This document shows positions 57,019 to 64,000 of a stretch of DNA of 64,000 bases, piece after piece; positions within the stretch are counted from its first letter, which is position 1, and every line of letters starts with the position of its first letter. The stretch spans positions 19,501-83,500 of the forward strand of contig NZ_ATUO01000001.1 of assembly GCF_000420245.1 (NCBI RefSeq), given 5' to 3'. The position numbers were made by a program, and so were the translations under genes. The notes beneath the pieces are model-generated. The model saw nothing but the letters and a program-made list of their open reading frames with translations, was not told where the DNA came from and did no database searches. Source of the DNA: Psychromonas hadalis ATCC BAA-638. GTDB taxonomy: Bacteria > Pseudomonadota > Gammaproteobacteria > Enterobacterales > Psychromonadaceae.

Positions 57019-57958
57019 CCTGCGCGATATTGGCTTTCACCTGTACCGATATTTCACATCGCTCATCCTCCGGTAATACCTCTAATAGGGCTTCTACTAA
57101 CCCATCGCGTGGTGTGGGTGTTTGACCTATCCATTGGCTTAATAACGGACGGTTAATAAAGGCGGGCAAAGAGCCTAATGTGCCAACATCGTTTTGATCA
57201 TGCACCAATAATCCTGAGGTTGTGCCTTTATCAAGGGTTAAGACCTGATAAAAGTAGAGGGTATGATAATCAAGTTGTGTTTGAATCTGTGCTTCGTTAT
57301 TAATCCTTTTCTGCTTTAAGTGTTCGCTGAAAATAGCGATGTAACACTCAATGACACCAGTCAAAAACTGCTTGGCAAACTGCTTCCCATCCTCGTGAGT
57401 AGGGTTAAATTCCTCCAGATAAAAATGGCTAACACCCCGATGTTTTTTCAGTGCGGGAATATAAAAATATTCATTGCCTTGCGTCGTGGCGTTATCAAAA
57501 TAGTCGCCACCCAGTTGCTGTAATATTTCATTAAAACGTTTTTTATCTTGTTCACAAACAATCGCAGGGTTTAAATCGGCCATTAAGCGCCAATAACTTT
57601 TCCCAGAGCGTAACTCTGTCCAGCTAACATGGATATGAATAGAGGGGATAAGCGCATTAAGGGGATGAATGATGGTGGAAAGTGCTGTTGCAGAGATAAA
57701 TGCCTTATCTGCTTGATCTTCATATTGAATTTGTGACACATTCACGGAGGCTTGATTAAACAGGCTATTTTGAGGCGCTTCAAAACGGACACCTCCTCCG
57801 TGAATGCCATTATCACGTAGCCACAACACGGATTTAAACTGCTCAGGTAACGGTTGTGTTTGGCACAATTGGCTGAGCTGTTTAACAAAAGAGTGCTGTA
57901 CTTGAGATAACATTTTTAGGGCATTGATGGCTTTGTTTGAGGTGGCTGGTTTTCTCAT
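56978..57958 (-). CDS. Divergent HemF-like (coproporphyrinogen III oxidase family) protein
   Basis: A 326-aa protein whose core matches aerobic coproporphyrinogen III oxidase in order: RDNGIHGGGVRFEA, LFNQASVNVSQI, IHPLNALIPSIHIHVSWTEL, a WRLMADLNP counterpart to the HemF FGGGADLTP motif, and EYFYIPALKKHRGVSHFYLEE. Several HemF residues are changed (for instance GGG in ADLTP is missing), so activity is uncertain. It follows pdsS by 1 bp and is probably cotranscribed with pdsR-pdsS. It has no signal peptide. A paralogue with a regulatory or specialised role is as likely as a true HemF. Confidence 0.72.
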   Translation of the reverse strand: MRKPATSNKAINALKMLSQVQHSFVKQLSQLCQTQPLPEQFKSVLWLRDNGIHGGGVRFEAPQNSLFNQASVNVSQIQYEDQADKAFISATALSTIIHPLNALIPSIHIHVSWTELRSGKSYWRLMADLNPAIVCEQDKKRFNEILQQLGGDYFDNATTQGNEYFYIPALKKHRGVSHFYLEEFNPTHEDGKQFAKQFLTGVIECYIAIFSEHLKQKRINNEAQIQTQLDYHTLYFYQVLTLDKGTTSGLLVHDQNDVGTLGSLPAFINRPLLSQWIGQTPTPRDGLVEALLEVLPEDERCEISVQVKANIAQVIRDHYQHHPLLK

Positions 57959-57959
57959 A

Positions 57960-60143
57960 TTAACTCGTTTTTAAAAGTGGAAAAGATAGCGTGACATCCA
58001 CACCATTGTTTTCTTGATTGTTGTTAATGGTGATTTTAGCGTGGTGAAAATCACAAATCATCTTAGCAATAAATAGTCCTAATCCAAGATGGGTTTTATC
58101 TGGGGCGTTATTGTTACGAATTGAAACCATGGAGTTTAACAGTTCATCACTCATATTTTCAGGTAGCAGTGACCCTTTGTTTTTGATGCAAATAACCGCC
58201 ATCCCAGAGGCAATATGAAGACTGAGGGTGATTGGGCTTTTTGCTGGGCTAAATTCCATTGCATTGTTGATCAGTTTATCTAAACACTGCATGATAAAAT
58301 CAGGATCTGCATAAATGTTGACAGTTTTTTTGCTGTTATTTAACAGGAATAATTGCGCTGGATAGGTCATTTGAACCCCCTGAAATACACCTTTTAACAG
58401 CTCATTAAGTGGCAAGATCTCTTTTTCTCCCCGTTGTAAACTTTGCTCAAGTCGCGTTGCTTCACTCATGTTGGTTAAGATGCGATTGAGACGTAAAATG
58501 CCTGTTTGCGCACGTTTAATGTATTTCTGATTCTCTTCATTTTGTGGCAACAGAGCTAGATTTTCCAGTGACGAACGCACTACAGCAACGGGTGTGTGTA
58601 ATTCATGAGAGAGGCGTGATGCTAAATTTTCTAAATAAAGGTGATATTGTCCTAATCGACTCACCATGTCTGACAAACCTCGTGACAGATCACCAATTTC
58701 ATCACCGGATGTTGAAGGGCTAAAGGGGGCTGAAATGCGTCCCTGTTGATCAATCGCACTCTCTGTTTGATCGCGCAGTTTGGTGATACGTGAGGCGATA
58801 TTTGCAGTGAAGAGAAACAGTAGCAGTGTGCCAATCACAATAATAACGATTAAACTATTAAACAACTTTTCCAGTGCTTTATTACGCAAACTACGAATAC
58901 CGTTGGTGGTCTCTTCTGCGACAACGATGCCCATCACTTTATCCCCCACAAAAATGGGGCTCGCCGCCGACAAAATCATTGTTTTATTATCATTGGTTAA
59001 GCGCCAACTCGATTGTGATTGCCCCGATAAAGCCATTTTAATAAATTCACTATTAAGTTTTGTAGAGCCTTTTAGTTCATCGACGAAATCATTATTAGGC
59101 GCTGATAATATTAAACGGTAAAGCGGTTTTAGCAGTTGGTTTTGTAGCTTTTTCCACCATGATAACGATACGTTTTTATCGCTATTATCTGTCCATACAC
59201 CATTGGCGTGACGAATATCTCCCGCACTTGCTAATACCCGTTGATGTCTGTCCACGACCCACAGCCGAGATTGGCTATGGCTTAACCCTTTTAGAATTTT
59301 ATCAATCTCAGGAGAGGGCACTAAAATCGTCCCCAGTTTTTGTAGGTTTTGAGTGTCGGAGGTGGCGATAATATTGTCTATTTCACCTGTTTTTTTATTT
59401 GAGGAGGTATACAGAGAAAACCCAAGTTTATCGCCCAACAGGGTGATGGGCAGACGAAACTCAATGTTATAACCTATTTTTGTTGTTTGCCAAAAACCTT
59501 GCAGTCGTTTCTCTCGTTGTGGTGGAGTGCTCTCTTGCCCTAAGCCTTGTGTTGCAGGATTATCTTCGATCAGGTAACCATTAAACCAGCCCTTTTTTTC
59601 TGGCGAGATAATATAACGTTTTAGCTGATTAGCGGGATCACTGATGGCGATGATCAGGTGATCATTTTTATTTAAAAAACGGCTGTTTTTATCTCTAAAA
59701 ATGGGGTGTTTATCGGTAACTTGTAGGTAACCATATAGATACTTTCCTTTTGTACCAAGTAGTTGGCGAAATGAGATAGGGTTATTACTGTTTTTGTTTT
59801 TTTGGTAGATTGTTTGTGATTGTCCGTAAAGCGTACTTTTAGTAAAGTACGCTTGCCAATCGTCGAGCTTACCATCGAGTTTAATAGGATTTTTTAATGG
59901 GTAAGCATAAAGGTCTTTGCCATCTTCTACTTTATTTAAAAAACTTGCTTGGCGATTAAATAGTTTAGGACGTTCATGCAACGCAGTTGCCACCGCGCGT
60001 GTCGTACCCATTAAAGTTTGTTCTTGCCCTTGGCGTAAAAAACTTTCCATCTCTAAGATATATTGATAACCAATCCAAGGTAAAATAAGGAAAAAGCTGG
60101 CTAATAAGGTCGCTTTAGTGCGTAAACCCAGAGTGAAGCTCAT
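57960..60143 (-). CDS. pdsS: PdsS, sensor kinase of the Proteobacterial Dedicated Sortase system
   Basis: A 727-aa sensor. A membrane helix (about 10-28) is followed by a large periplasmic part with a CBM9/DUF1083-like domain (PIKLDGKLDDWQAYF to GFSLYTSSNKK), a second helix (FNSLIVIIVIGTLLLFLF), HAMP, and the kinase: H-box LSHELHTPVAVVRSSLENL, N-box CLDKLINNAMEFS, G-box HLGLGLFIAKM. This layout matches the dedicated sortase-system kinase family (TIGR03785) as I recall it. It overlaps pdsR by 4 bp (ATGA). The sortase and target genes that normally lie nearby are absent. Confidence 0.85.
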   Translation of the reverse strand: MSFTLGLRTKATLLASFFLILPWIGYQYILEMESFLRQGQEQTLMGTTRAVATALHERPKLFNRQASFLNKVEDGKDLYAYPLKNPIKLDGKLDDWQAYFTKSTLYGQSQTIYQKNKNSNNPISFRQLLGTKGKYLYGYLQVTDKHPIFRDKNSRFLNKNDHLIIAISDPANQLKRYIISPEKKGWFNGYLIEDNPATQGLGQESTPPQREKRLQGFWQTTKIGYNIEFRLPITLLGDKLGFSLYTSSNKKTGEIDNIIATSDTQNLQKLGTILVPSPEIDKILKGLSHSQSRLWVVDRHQRVLASAGDIRHANGVWTDNSDKNVSLSWWKKLQNQLLKPLYRLILSAPNNDFVDELKGSTKLNSEFIKMALSGQSQSSWRLTNDNKTMILSAASPIFVGDKVMGIVVAEETTNGIRSLRNKALEKLFNSLIVIIVIGTLLLFLFTANIASRITKLRDQTESAIDQQGRISAPFSPSTSGDEIGDLSRGLSDMVSRLGQYHLYLENLASRLSHELHTPVAVVRSSLENLALLPQNEENQKYIKRAQTGILRLNRILTNMSEATRLEQSLQRGEKEILPLNELLKGVFQGVQMTYPAQLFLLNNSKKTVNIYADPDFIMQCLDKLINNAMEFSPAKSPITLSLHIASGMAVICIKNKGSLLPENMSDELLNSMVSIRNNNAPDKTHLGLGLFIAKMICDFHHAKITINNNQENNGVDVTLSFPLLKTS

Positions 60144-60838
60144 GATGGCTCACTTACATCCCAGCGATAGCCCATACCATAAACCGCAGTGATTTCGTTA
60201 AAGTCAGCATCTAAGTTGATAAATTTTTTGCGAATACGTTTTACGTGTGAGGTGATGGTATTGTCATCCACTACCATATTTGCATCACGCATTAACTGTT
60301 GACGATCACGTACTATACCGGTGCGCTTGGCCAGTGCATGTACAATCCAAAACTCTGTGACGGTGAACGCCAGTGACTGTTCTTTCCATAAGATAACCAT
60401 TCTGTCGCTATCAATGGTGAGTGCGCCTCGTTTGATAATATTGCTCTGTTGTGTCGGTTTTTGTAGCAAATCAACACGGCGAAATAGGGCGCTAATACGC
60501 ACCATTAAATGTTCTAAACCAATATTTTTAGTGAGGTAATCATCCGCCCCTAAACGCAAACCTGAGATAGTGTCAAAGTCATTGTCGCGTGCGGTTAAAA
60601 AGATAATGGGTAAAGTGGCAGAGAGTTGACGCAGTGCTTGGCAAAGTTGAAATCCACCATCATATTCGGCGCCAAGTCCGATATCAATAATCGCTAAATC
60701 GGGTAAACGAATTTCAAACGCACTGATTGCATCGAGTCGATTTTCATAAGTTTCAACTTGATAGCCATGTTTTTTCATCAAGTCAGCATAGTTTTCGCGA
60801 ATATCTTTTTCATCTTCAACAATGGCGATACGTTTCAT
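60140..60838 (-). CDS. pdsR: PdsR, response regulator of the Proteobacterial Dedicated Sortase system
   Basis: A 232-aa OmpR/PhoB-type regulator. The receiver has the acidic pocket VEDE, phosphoacceptor Asp52 (AIIDIGLG), Thr in FLTARD and Lys105 (DDYLTKN). The C-terminal winged helix includes TVTEFWIVHALAKRTGIV and DDNTITSHVKRIRKKF, ending YGMGYRW. The long unusual IDIGLGAEYDGGFQLCQ segment is characteristic of the dedicated sortase-system regulator family (TIGR03787, from memory). First gene of pdsR-pdsS-hemF-like. Confidence 0.87.
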   Translation of the reverse strand: MKRIAIVEDEKDIRENYADLMKKHGYQVETYENRLDAISAFEIRLPDLAIIDIGLGAEYDGGFQLCQALRQLSATLPIIFLTARDNDFDTISGLRLGADDYLTKNIGLEHLMVRISALFRRVDLLQKPTQQSNIIKRGALTIDSDRMVILWKEQSLAFTVTEFWIVHALAKRTGIVRDRQQLMRDANMVVDDNTITSHVKRIRKKFINLDADFNEITAVYGMGYRWDVSEPS

Positions 60839-60858
60839 CTATTTACCCTTTTTTATTG

Positions 60859-61059
60859 GTAACTACTCAGGTCGTTGCAATTTAAGGCTTGTTCGTGGTT
60901 AAACTTCAGTTATCTATGATAACCGTGTTGAAAAATGCTCATTTAAACCACTAAACTGCGTTTTTTCGCCTTGAACTAAGCATAAATGGCTTAGCCCTGA
61001 GCATTTACAATCTATTTTTATAAAAACAACTCAAATTTGAAGGGGTGCTGAGTAGTTAC
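60859..61059. repeat. Small intergenic repeat, copy R2, 201 bp with perfect 12-bp TIRs
   Basis: GTAACTACTCAG (60859-60870) and CTGAGTAGTTAC (61048-61059) are perfect terminal inverted repeats. The inside aligns with R1 (43221-43353) and contains AAATGCTCA/TGAGCATTT and CTAAGC/GCTTAG nested hairpins. No coding sequence. It occupies most of the pdsR-pdsO divergent region, where a sortase locus might be expected. Confidence 0.78.
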
Positions 61060-61228
61060 TTTTATTCATTATAACGAAAAATTGCAAAGGAAATAGTCTG
61101 TCAGGCACATTGCCCTTTTTTGAACATCATTGATCAGCAGTTTGCCATTTTGTTACCCCTAAAAAAACACAACGATTTGCTTTAATGAATGTGTCAAAAC
61201 AACACTCTTTTTTAAAAAGGATAACAAC

Positions 61229-62155
61229 ATGAAAACTAAAAAAAATAACACATTTAAAAAATCAGTATTAAGTATCGTGATCATCTCTGCTGTCACCGCT
61301 GCATTTATCTCTTGGGATAAATACCAGCCACGCCATGAAACGACGAGCATGGTTGCGTTTTATCAAAACCGTACTGTTGATGCTTTTGCACAAAGTATTG
61401 TGAGTACCGACAATGAAACATTAGCCGCTATTGTAGAAGCAAATCTACAGATAGAAGAAGCTGATTTTATTGCAACGACCATCATTGAAGATAGCTATGC
61501 ACCGGAGTCAGATGAGCCTTACGATTATACACTTGAGTATGAGCAACTCACGTCTATGCAACAGGATAAATATGAAAATAAGCCCTTAATTGATGAAACG
61601 GCATTGTCGCTGACCATTGCAAATAAAGTGTTTTTTGGTTTTGATTCAAGTGAGATAAACCCTGAGTATTTTTATTCACTAAATGAAACTGCTGAGTTGA
61701 TGCAAATCGCCGTTGATAGTCATAAAGCAGTTTGGCAGGTGGTAGGGTACGCAGATCGTTCTGGCAATACGCTTTATAATCGTAACCTTGCTAAAAAACG
61801 TGCACAAAAGGTAGCACAATACCTGGTTAATAAAGGGGTTAATGAGGATCAGTTAGCTATTTTATCGTTAGGCTCAAGTGAGCCAATCAGTGTTGAACGT
61901 AGCATTAAAAATAATCGTAGTGAGCGCCGTGTTGAGATCCACGTTTATCAAGCAGAGATAACCGCTTTAGTTGAACAGTTTAATAAGCAGTTAAATAACC
62001 CAGTTCGTTTTTCTCAAAAAGAGGAACATACACCGATGAAAACATTGTATGCTGAGCCCACGTTGGTAGAGAAAAGTAAGCCACAACGGGTTTCACCCTC
62101 GATAGATTTTAAAAGTCTAACGCATGAAAATTTAACCACCGCGATGGAGTTGTAG
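61229..62155 (+). CDS. pdsO: PdsO, sortase-associated OmpA-family protein
   Basis: A 308-aa protein with an N-terminal membrane anchor or signal (about 12-28, LSIVIISAVTAAFISW), a low-complexity acidic stretch, then an OmpA peptidoglycan-binding domain (about 130-235: KVFFGFDSSEINPEYFYSLN, VVGYADRSGNTLYNRNLAKK, ILSLGSSEP). A Lys/Pro-rich tail follows. OmpA-family proteins next to the pdsRS pair are known as PdsO (TIGR03789, from memory); position and architecture support it. AAAAGG precedes the ATG. It is divergent from pdsR across a repeat element. Confidence 0.82.
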   Translation: MKTKKNNTFKKSVLSIVIISAVTAAFISWDKYQPRHETTSMVAFYQNRTVDAFAQSIVSTDNETLAAIVEANLQIEEADFIATTIIEDSYAPESDEPYDYTLEYEQLTSMQQDKYENKPLIDETALSLTIANKVFFGFDSSEINPEYFYSLNETAELMQIAVDSHKAVWQVVGYADRSGNTLYNRNLAKKRAQKVAQYLVNKGVNEDQLAILSLGSSEPISVERSIKNNRSERRVEIHVYQAEITALVEQFNKQLNNPVRFSQKEEHTPMKTLYAEPTLVEKSKPQRVSPSIDFKSLTHENLTTAMEL

Positions 62156-62166
62156 TTTTTTGAAAA

Positions 62167-62184
62167 TGGGAGGGTAACCTCCCA
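62167..62184. terminator. Convergent stem-loop between pdsO and alkaline phosphatase
   Basis: TGGGAGG and CCTCCCA form a perfect 7-bp stem with a GTAA loop. On the minus strand a short TTTT follows, so it is better placed to end the phosphatase transcript; it may act in both directions. Confidence 0.6.
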
Positions 62185-62190
62185 AGATAC

Positions 62191-63762
62191 TTATTTATTT
62201 TGTACCGCTTTAATTAGTAACTTACCAATTTCAGTATGGTGAGTCAGTGTTGAAAATTGTGCGCTGAGTTGTGTCGGTCCAATGGCTATCACCGCGACGG
62301 GCGTATCGGTATGAGTGCCCGTCGACCAAACGATATTTTGCTCCTCACTCATTGCTCTGCCAATTAAGTCGTGGCGAATTTCATCACCATAAACGTAGAA
62401 GGCTTTAAAATCATTCACTTTAGGAAAGGTTTTTTTATCTAAATATTTATGTCCTTGTTGATAATAAACATTATTTTCTGTCTGTAAAATATCTTCTGCC
62501 TGTGCAATGGAAATTTTAAACTCACTGTTATCGTTTACTATTTTTTGTAATGATGCAGGGCTTTTATCCCCCTTATTAAACGCTTTCATCATATTAGGGA
62601 AACTGAGTTTTTGTGCGTATAACTTATCTAAAATTTGTAATGCACCAAAGTTAAAGTTAGGTTTGTAGTCACGCGTTTTGAAAGCGCTACCGCTGCGTTT
62701 CTCCGCCTTCGGTGTATTAGCGCGTGAGTAACTAAAACCAAATCCACCTGTTTCATGATCTGCTGTCACAACGACTAACGTATCGTTGCGATCTTTTACC
62801 CAGTCGTAAACATATTGTAGTGTTTCGTCAAATTTCAACATCTCATGCAACATGGTAGCCGCATCATTATCGTGACCTGCCCAATCGATTTGACCCGCTT
62901 CAATCATTAAAAAGAAACCATCAGGATCTTGAGATAATATCTCTAATGCTTTGACGGTCATCTCTTTTAAACTGGGCTGAGTACGCTGTGGTGAATTTTT
63001 TGTTTGTGTATAGGTTATGCCATCTAACATGCCTGAATAGGAAAATAAACCGAGTATTTTACCCTGTTTTACTTGCGCTAAGTCAGATCGGGTGTGCACC
63101 ACAGAATAGCCCGCTTGTGATGCTTGAGTTAAGAGGTTTTTTTCATCTTTACGCTTTGATTTTATCTTTATATGACCTCCCGTTTGTTTAACAAGTGTTT
63201 GATAAAGTGCCTCTTTTTTATTGACTGATTGTGGGATCCAGTAGCGTAATCCACCCGATAACATCACATCCACATTATTGGCGAGCATCTCTTGTGCAAT
63301 TTTAGATTCTAATGAACGATGTGGTTGGTGAGCTGCAAAAGCGGCGGGTGTTGCGTGGGTTAAACGGGTATCTGACACTAATCCTGTTGATTTTCCTAGT
63401 TTTTTTGCTATTTCTAAAACAGACTCAACAGGGTTGCCATCCATATCGATGCCAATTGCCTCAGAGGGGGCATCAACGCCTGAAGCAAGGTGAGAAGCAG
63501 AACAAGCGGAATCAACCACTAAGGCGTCTGCGGGGCTGTGCAGTGACATGCCAAGAACGCCATTATCTATCATTGTTTTTAATGCGCTATCACGACCTCG
63601 GTAGATTGAATTCGGCGCTTTTCGTGCATACTCTTCTAATAACCCCATCTGTCCAGGGCCCATGCCATCCCCAATCATTAGAATGACATTTTTAACAGTA
63701 GATTCGGCTAAACTAATTGAACAAACAAAGCTCAGAGATAAAGCAATAAGTGATTTTTTCAT
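62191..63762 (-). CDS. Secreted alkaline phosphatase (PhoA family)
   Basis: A 523-aa periplasmic or secreted phosphomonoesterase. The signal peptide ends SLAES. The first metal Asp is in LMIGDGMGPGQ, the phosphorylated Ser in VVDSACSASHLASG, further ligands in EAGQIDWAGHDND and VVVTADHETGGFG, and the last His in WSTGTHTDTPV. It is longer than E. coli PhoA (471 aa) and lacks its crown insert, like many marine forms. It would release phosphate from organic esters. No Pho box is obvious in the 240-bp upstream region. Confidence 0.93.
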   Translation of the reverse strand: MKKSLIALSLSFVCSISLAESTVKNVILMIGDGMGPGQMGLLEEYARKAPNSIYRGRDSALKTMIDNGVLGMSLHSPADALVVDSACSASHLASGVDAPSEAIGIDMDGNPVESVLEIAKKLGKSTGLVSDTRLTHATPAAFAAHQPHRSLESKIAQEMLANNVDVMLSGGLRYWIPQSVNKKEALYQTLVKQTGGHIKIKSKRKDEKNLLTQASQAGYSVVHTRSDLAQVKQGKILGLFSYSGMLDGITYTQTKNSPQRTQPSLKEMTVKALEILSQDPDGFFLMIEAGQIDWAGHDNDAATMLHEMLKFDETLQYVYDWVKDRNDTLVVVTADHETGGFGFSYSRANTPKAEKRSGSAFKTRDYKPNFNFGALQILDKLYAQKLSFPNMMKAFNKGDKSPASLQKIVNDNSEFKISIAQAEDILQTENNVYYQQGHKYLDKKTFPKVNDFKAFYVYGDEIRHDLIGRAMSEEQNIVWSTGTHTDTPVAVIAIGPTQLSAQFSTLTHHTEIGKLLIKAVQNK

Positions 63763-63903
63763 AAGTATCCATAGTAGTTATTAATTCTATCCAAGATTAA
63801 CTGGTCAATGTTACGGTTTCATTACTGTATTAAGGGGACTCTTATGAAGCAATGATATTTACTCTCGATGAATAACTTGTAACAATGTTAAATTATTGTT
63901 GAC

Positions 63904-64000
63904 TGATACCAATCCGCATAAGTATCTGATCTATCTTGTTGGTTAAAATAATAAATAGCTACGTTGCATTCAATCGCAATAGCTAGCTATTACTCAATCA
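63904..64000. repeat. MITE-like element, copy D, cut by the window edge
   Basis: Starts TGATACCAATCCGCATAAGT then TGATCTATCTTGTTGGTTAA, the same left end as copies A and B. The right end lies outside the window. It is upstream of the phosphatase; the 63763-63903 stretch before it holds that gene's promoter region with no other feature seen. Confidence 0.7.

Noticed and set aside
63312..63686. 124-codon plus-strand frame inside the alkaline phosphatase gene
   Set aside because: Antisense to conserved phosphatase motifs; composition is that of a shadow.

Overview
The window is one continuous chromosomal stretch, AT-rich and densely coded on both strands, from a marine gammaproteobacterium. Conserved gene order (tig-clpP-clpX-lon-hup-ppiD, yoaA-tsaB, pyrD-zapC), a complete his operon with its leader, an aa3-type cox operon and a Proteobacterial Dedicated Sortase (pds) regulatory set point to the Alteromonadales/Vibrionales neighbourhood. 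The proteins look Psychromonas-like, but the genus is my inference. I see no rRNA, tRNA, CRISPR array, prophage or complete insertion sequence.

Layout. 1-3.6 kb: 3' part of recD, then a PPOX flavoprotein, ybaK, a MarC-family gene and a 55-codon ORF. 3.6-5 kb: a VOC protein and a frameshifted LytS-type kinase. 5.3-14 kb: proteostasis block (tig, clpP, clpX, lon with a heat-shock-type promoter, hup, ppiD). 14-22 kb: secreted subtilisin, dCache chemoreceptor, ppiC, an orphan 412-aa gene with unusual codon use, membrane proteins. 22-29.7 kb (minus strand): coxB-coxA-ctaG-coxC-surf1-hyp-ctaA-cyoE, encoding a cytochrome c oxidase whose subunit II carries two fused haem c domains, plus its haem A and copper assembly factors. 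29.9-30.3 kb: a dead MSHA-like pilin gene. 30.3-38.1 kb (minus): hisG-D-C-B-H-A-F-IE, preceded by a His-rich leader peptide and attenuator. 38.1-54.8 kb: housekeeping and small membrane/periplasmic genes (DUF2986, add, ygbA-like, yoaA, tsaB, pyrD, zapC, NSS transporter, rlmG, a catalytically degenerate GH18 lipoprotein, yjdM-like, yiaW/yiaV-like pair, antiporter, LpxR-like). 55-57 kb: pyrC, a shortened TlpA-like thioredoxin and a histidine-kinase remnant. 57-62.2 kb: a HemF-like gene in an operon with pdsS and pdsR, and divergent pdsO; the sortase and LPXTG target that normally accompany them are not in the window. 62-64 kb: alkaline phosphatase.

Intergenic DNA is rich in small non-coding elements. 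At least three types are visible: TIR elements ending in TGATACCAAT (37.6, 56.1 and 63.9 kb), a 363-bp element with about 35-bp imperfect TIRs (39.5 kb), and a third type at 43.2 and 60.9 kb. A hairpin module of about 75 bp is shared between two of the types and shows compensatory base changes. Signs of decay are scattered: frameshifted kinase, pilin pseudogene, kinase remnant, and a fossil hisF start between hisA and hisF.
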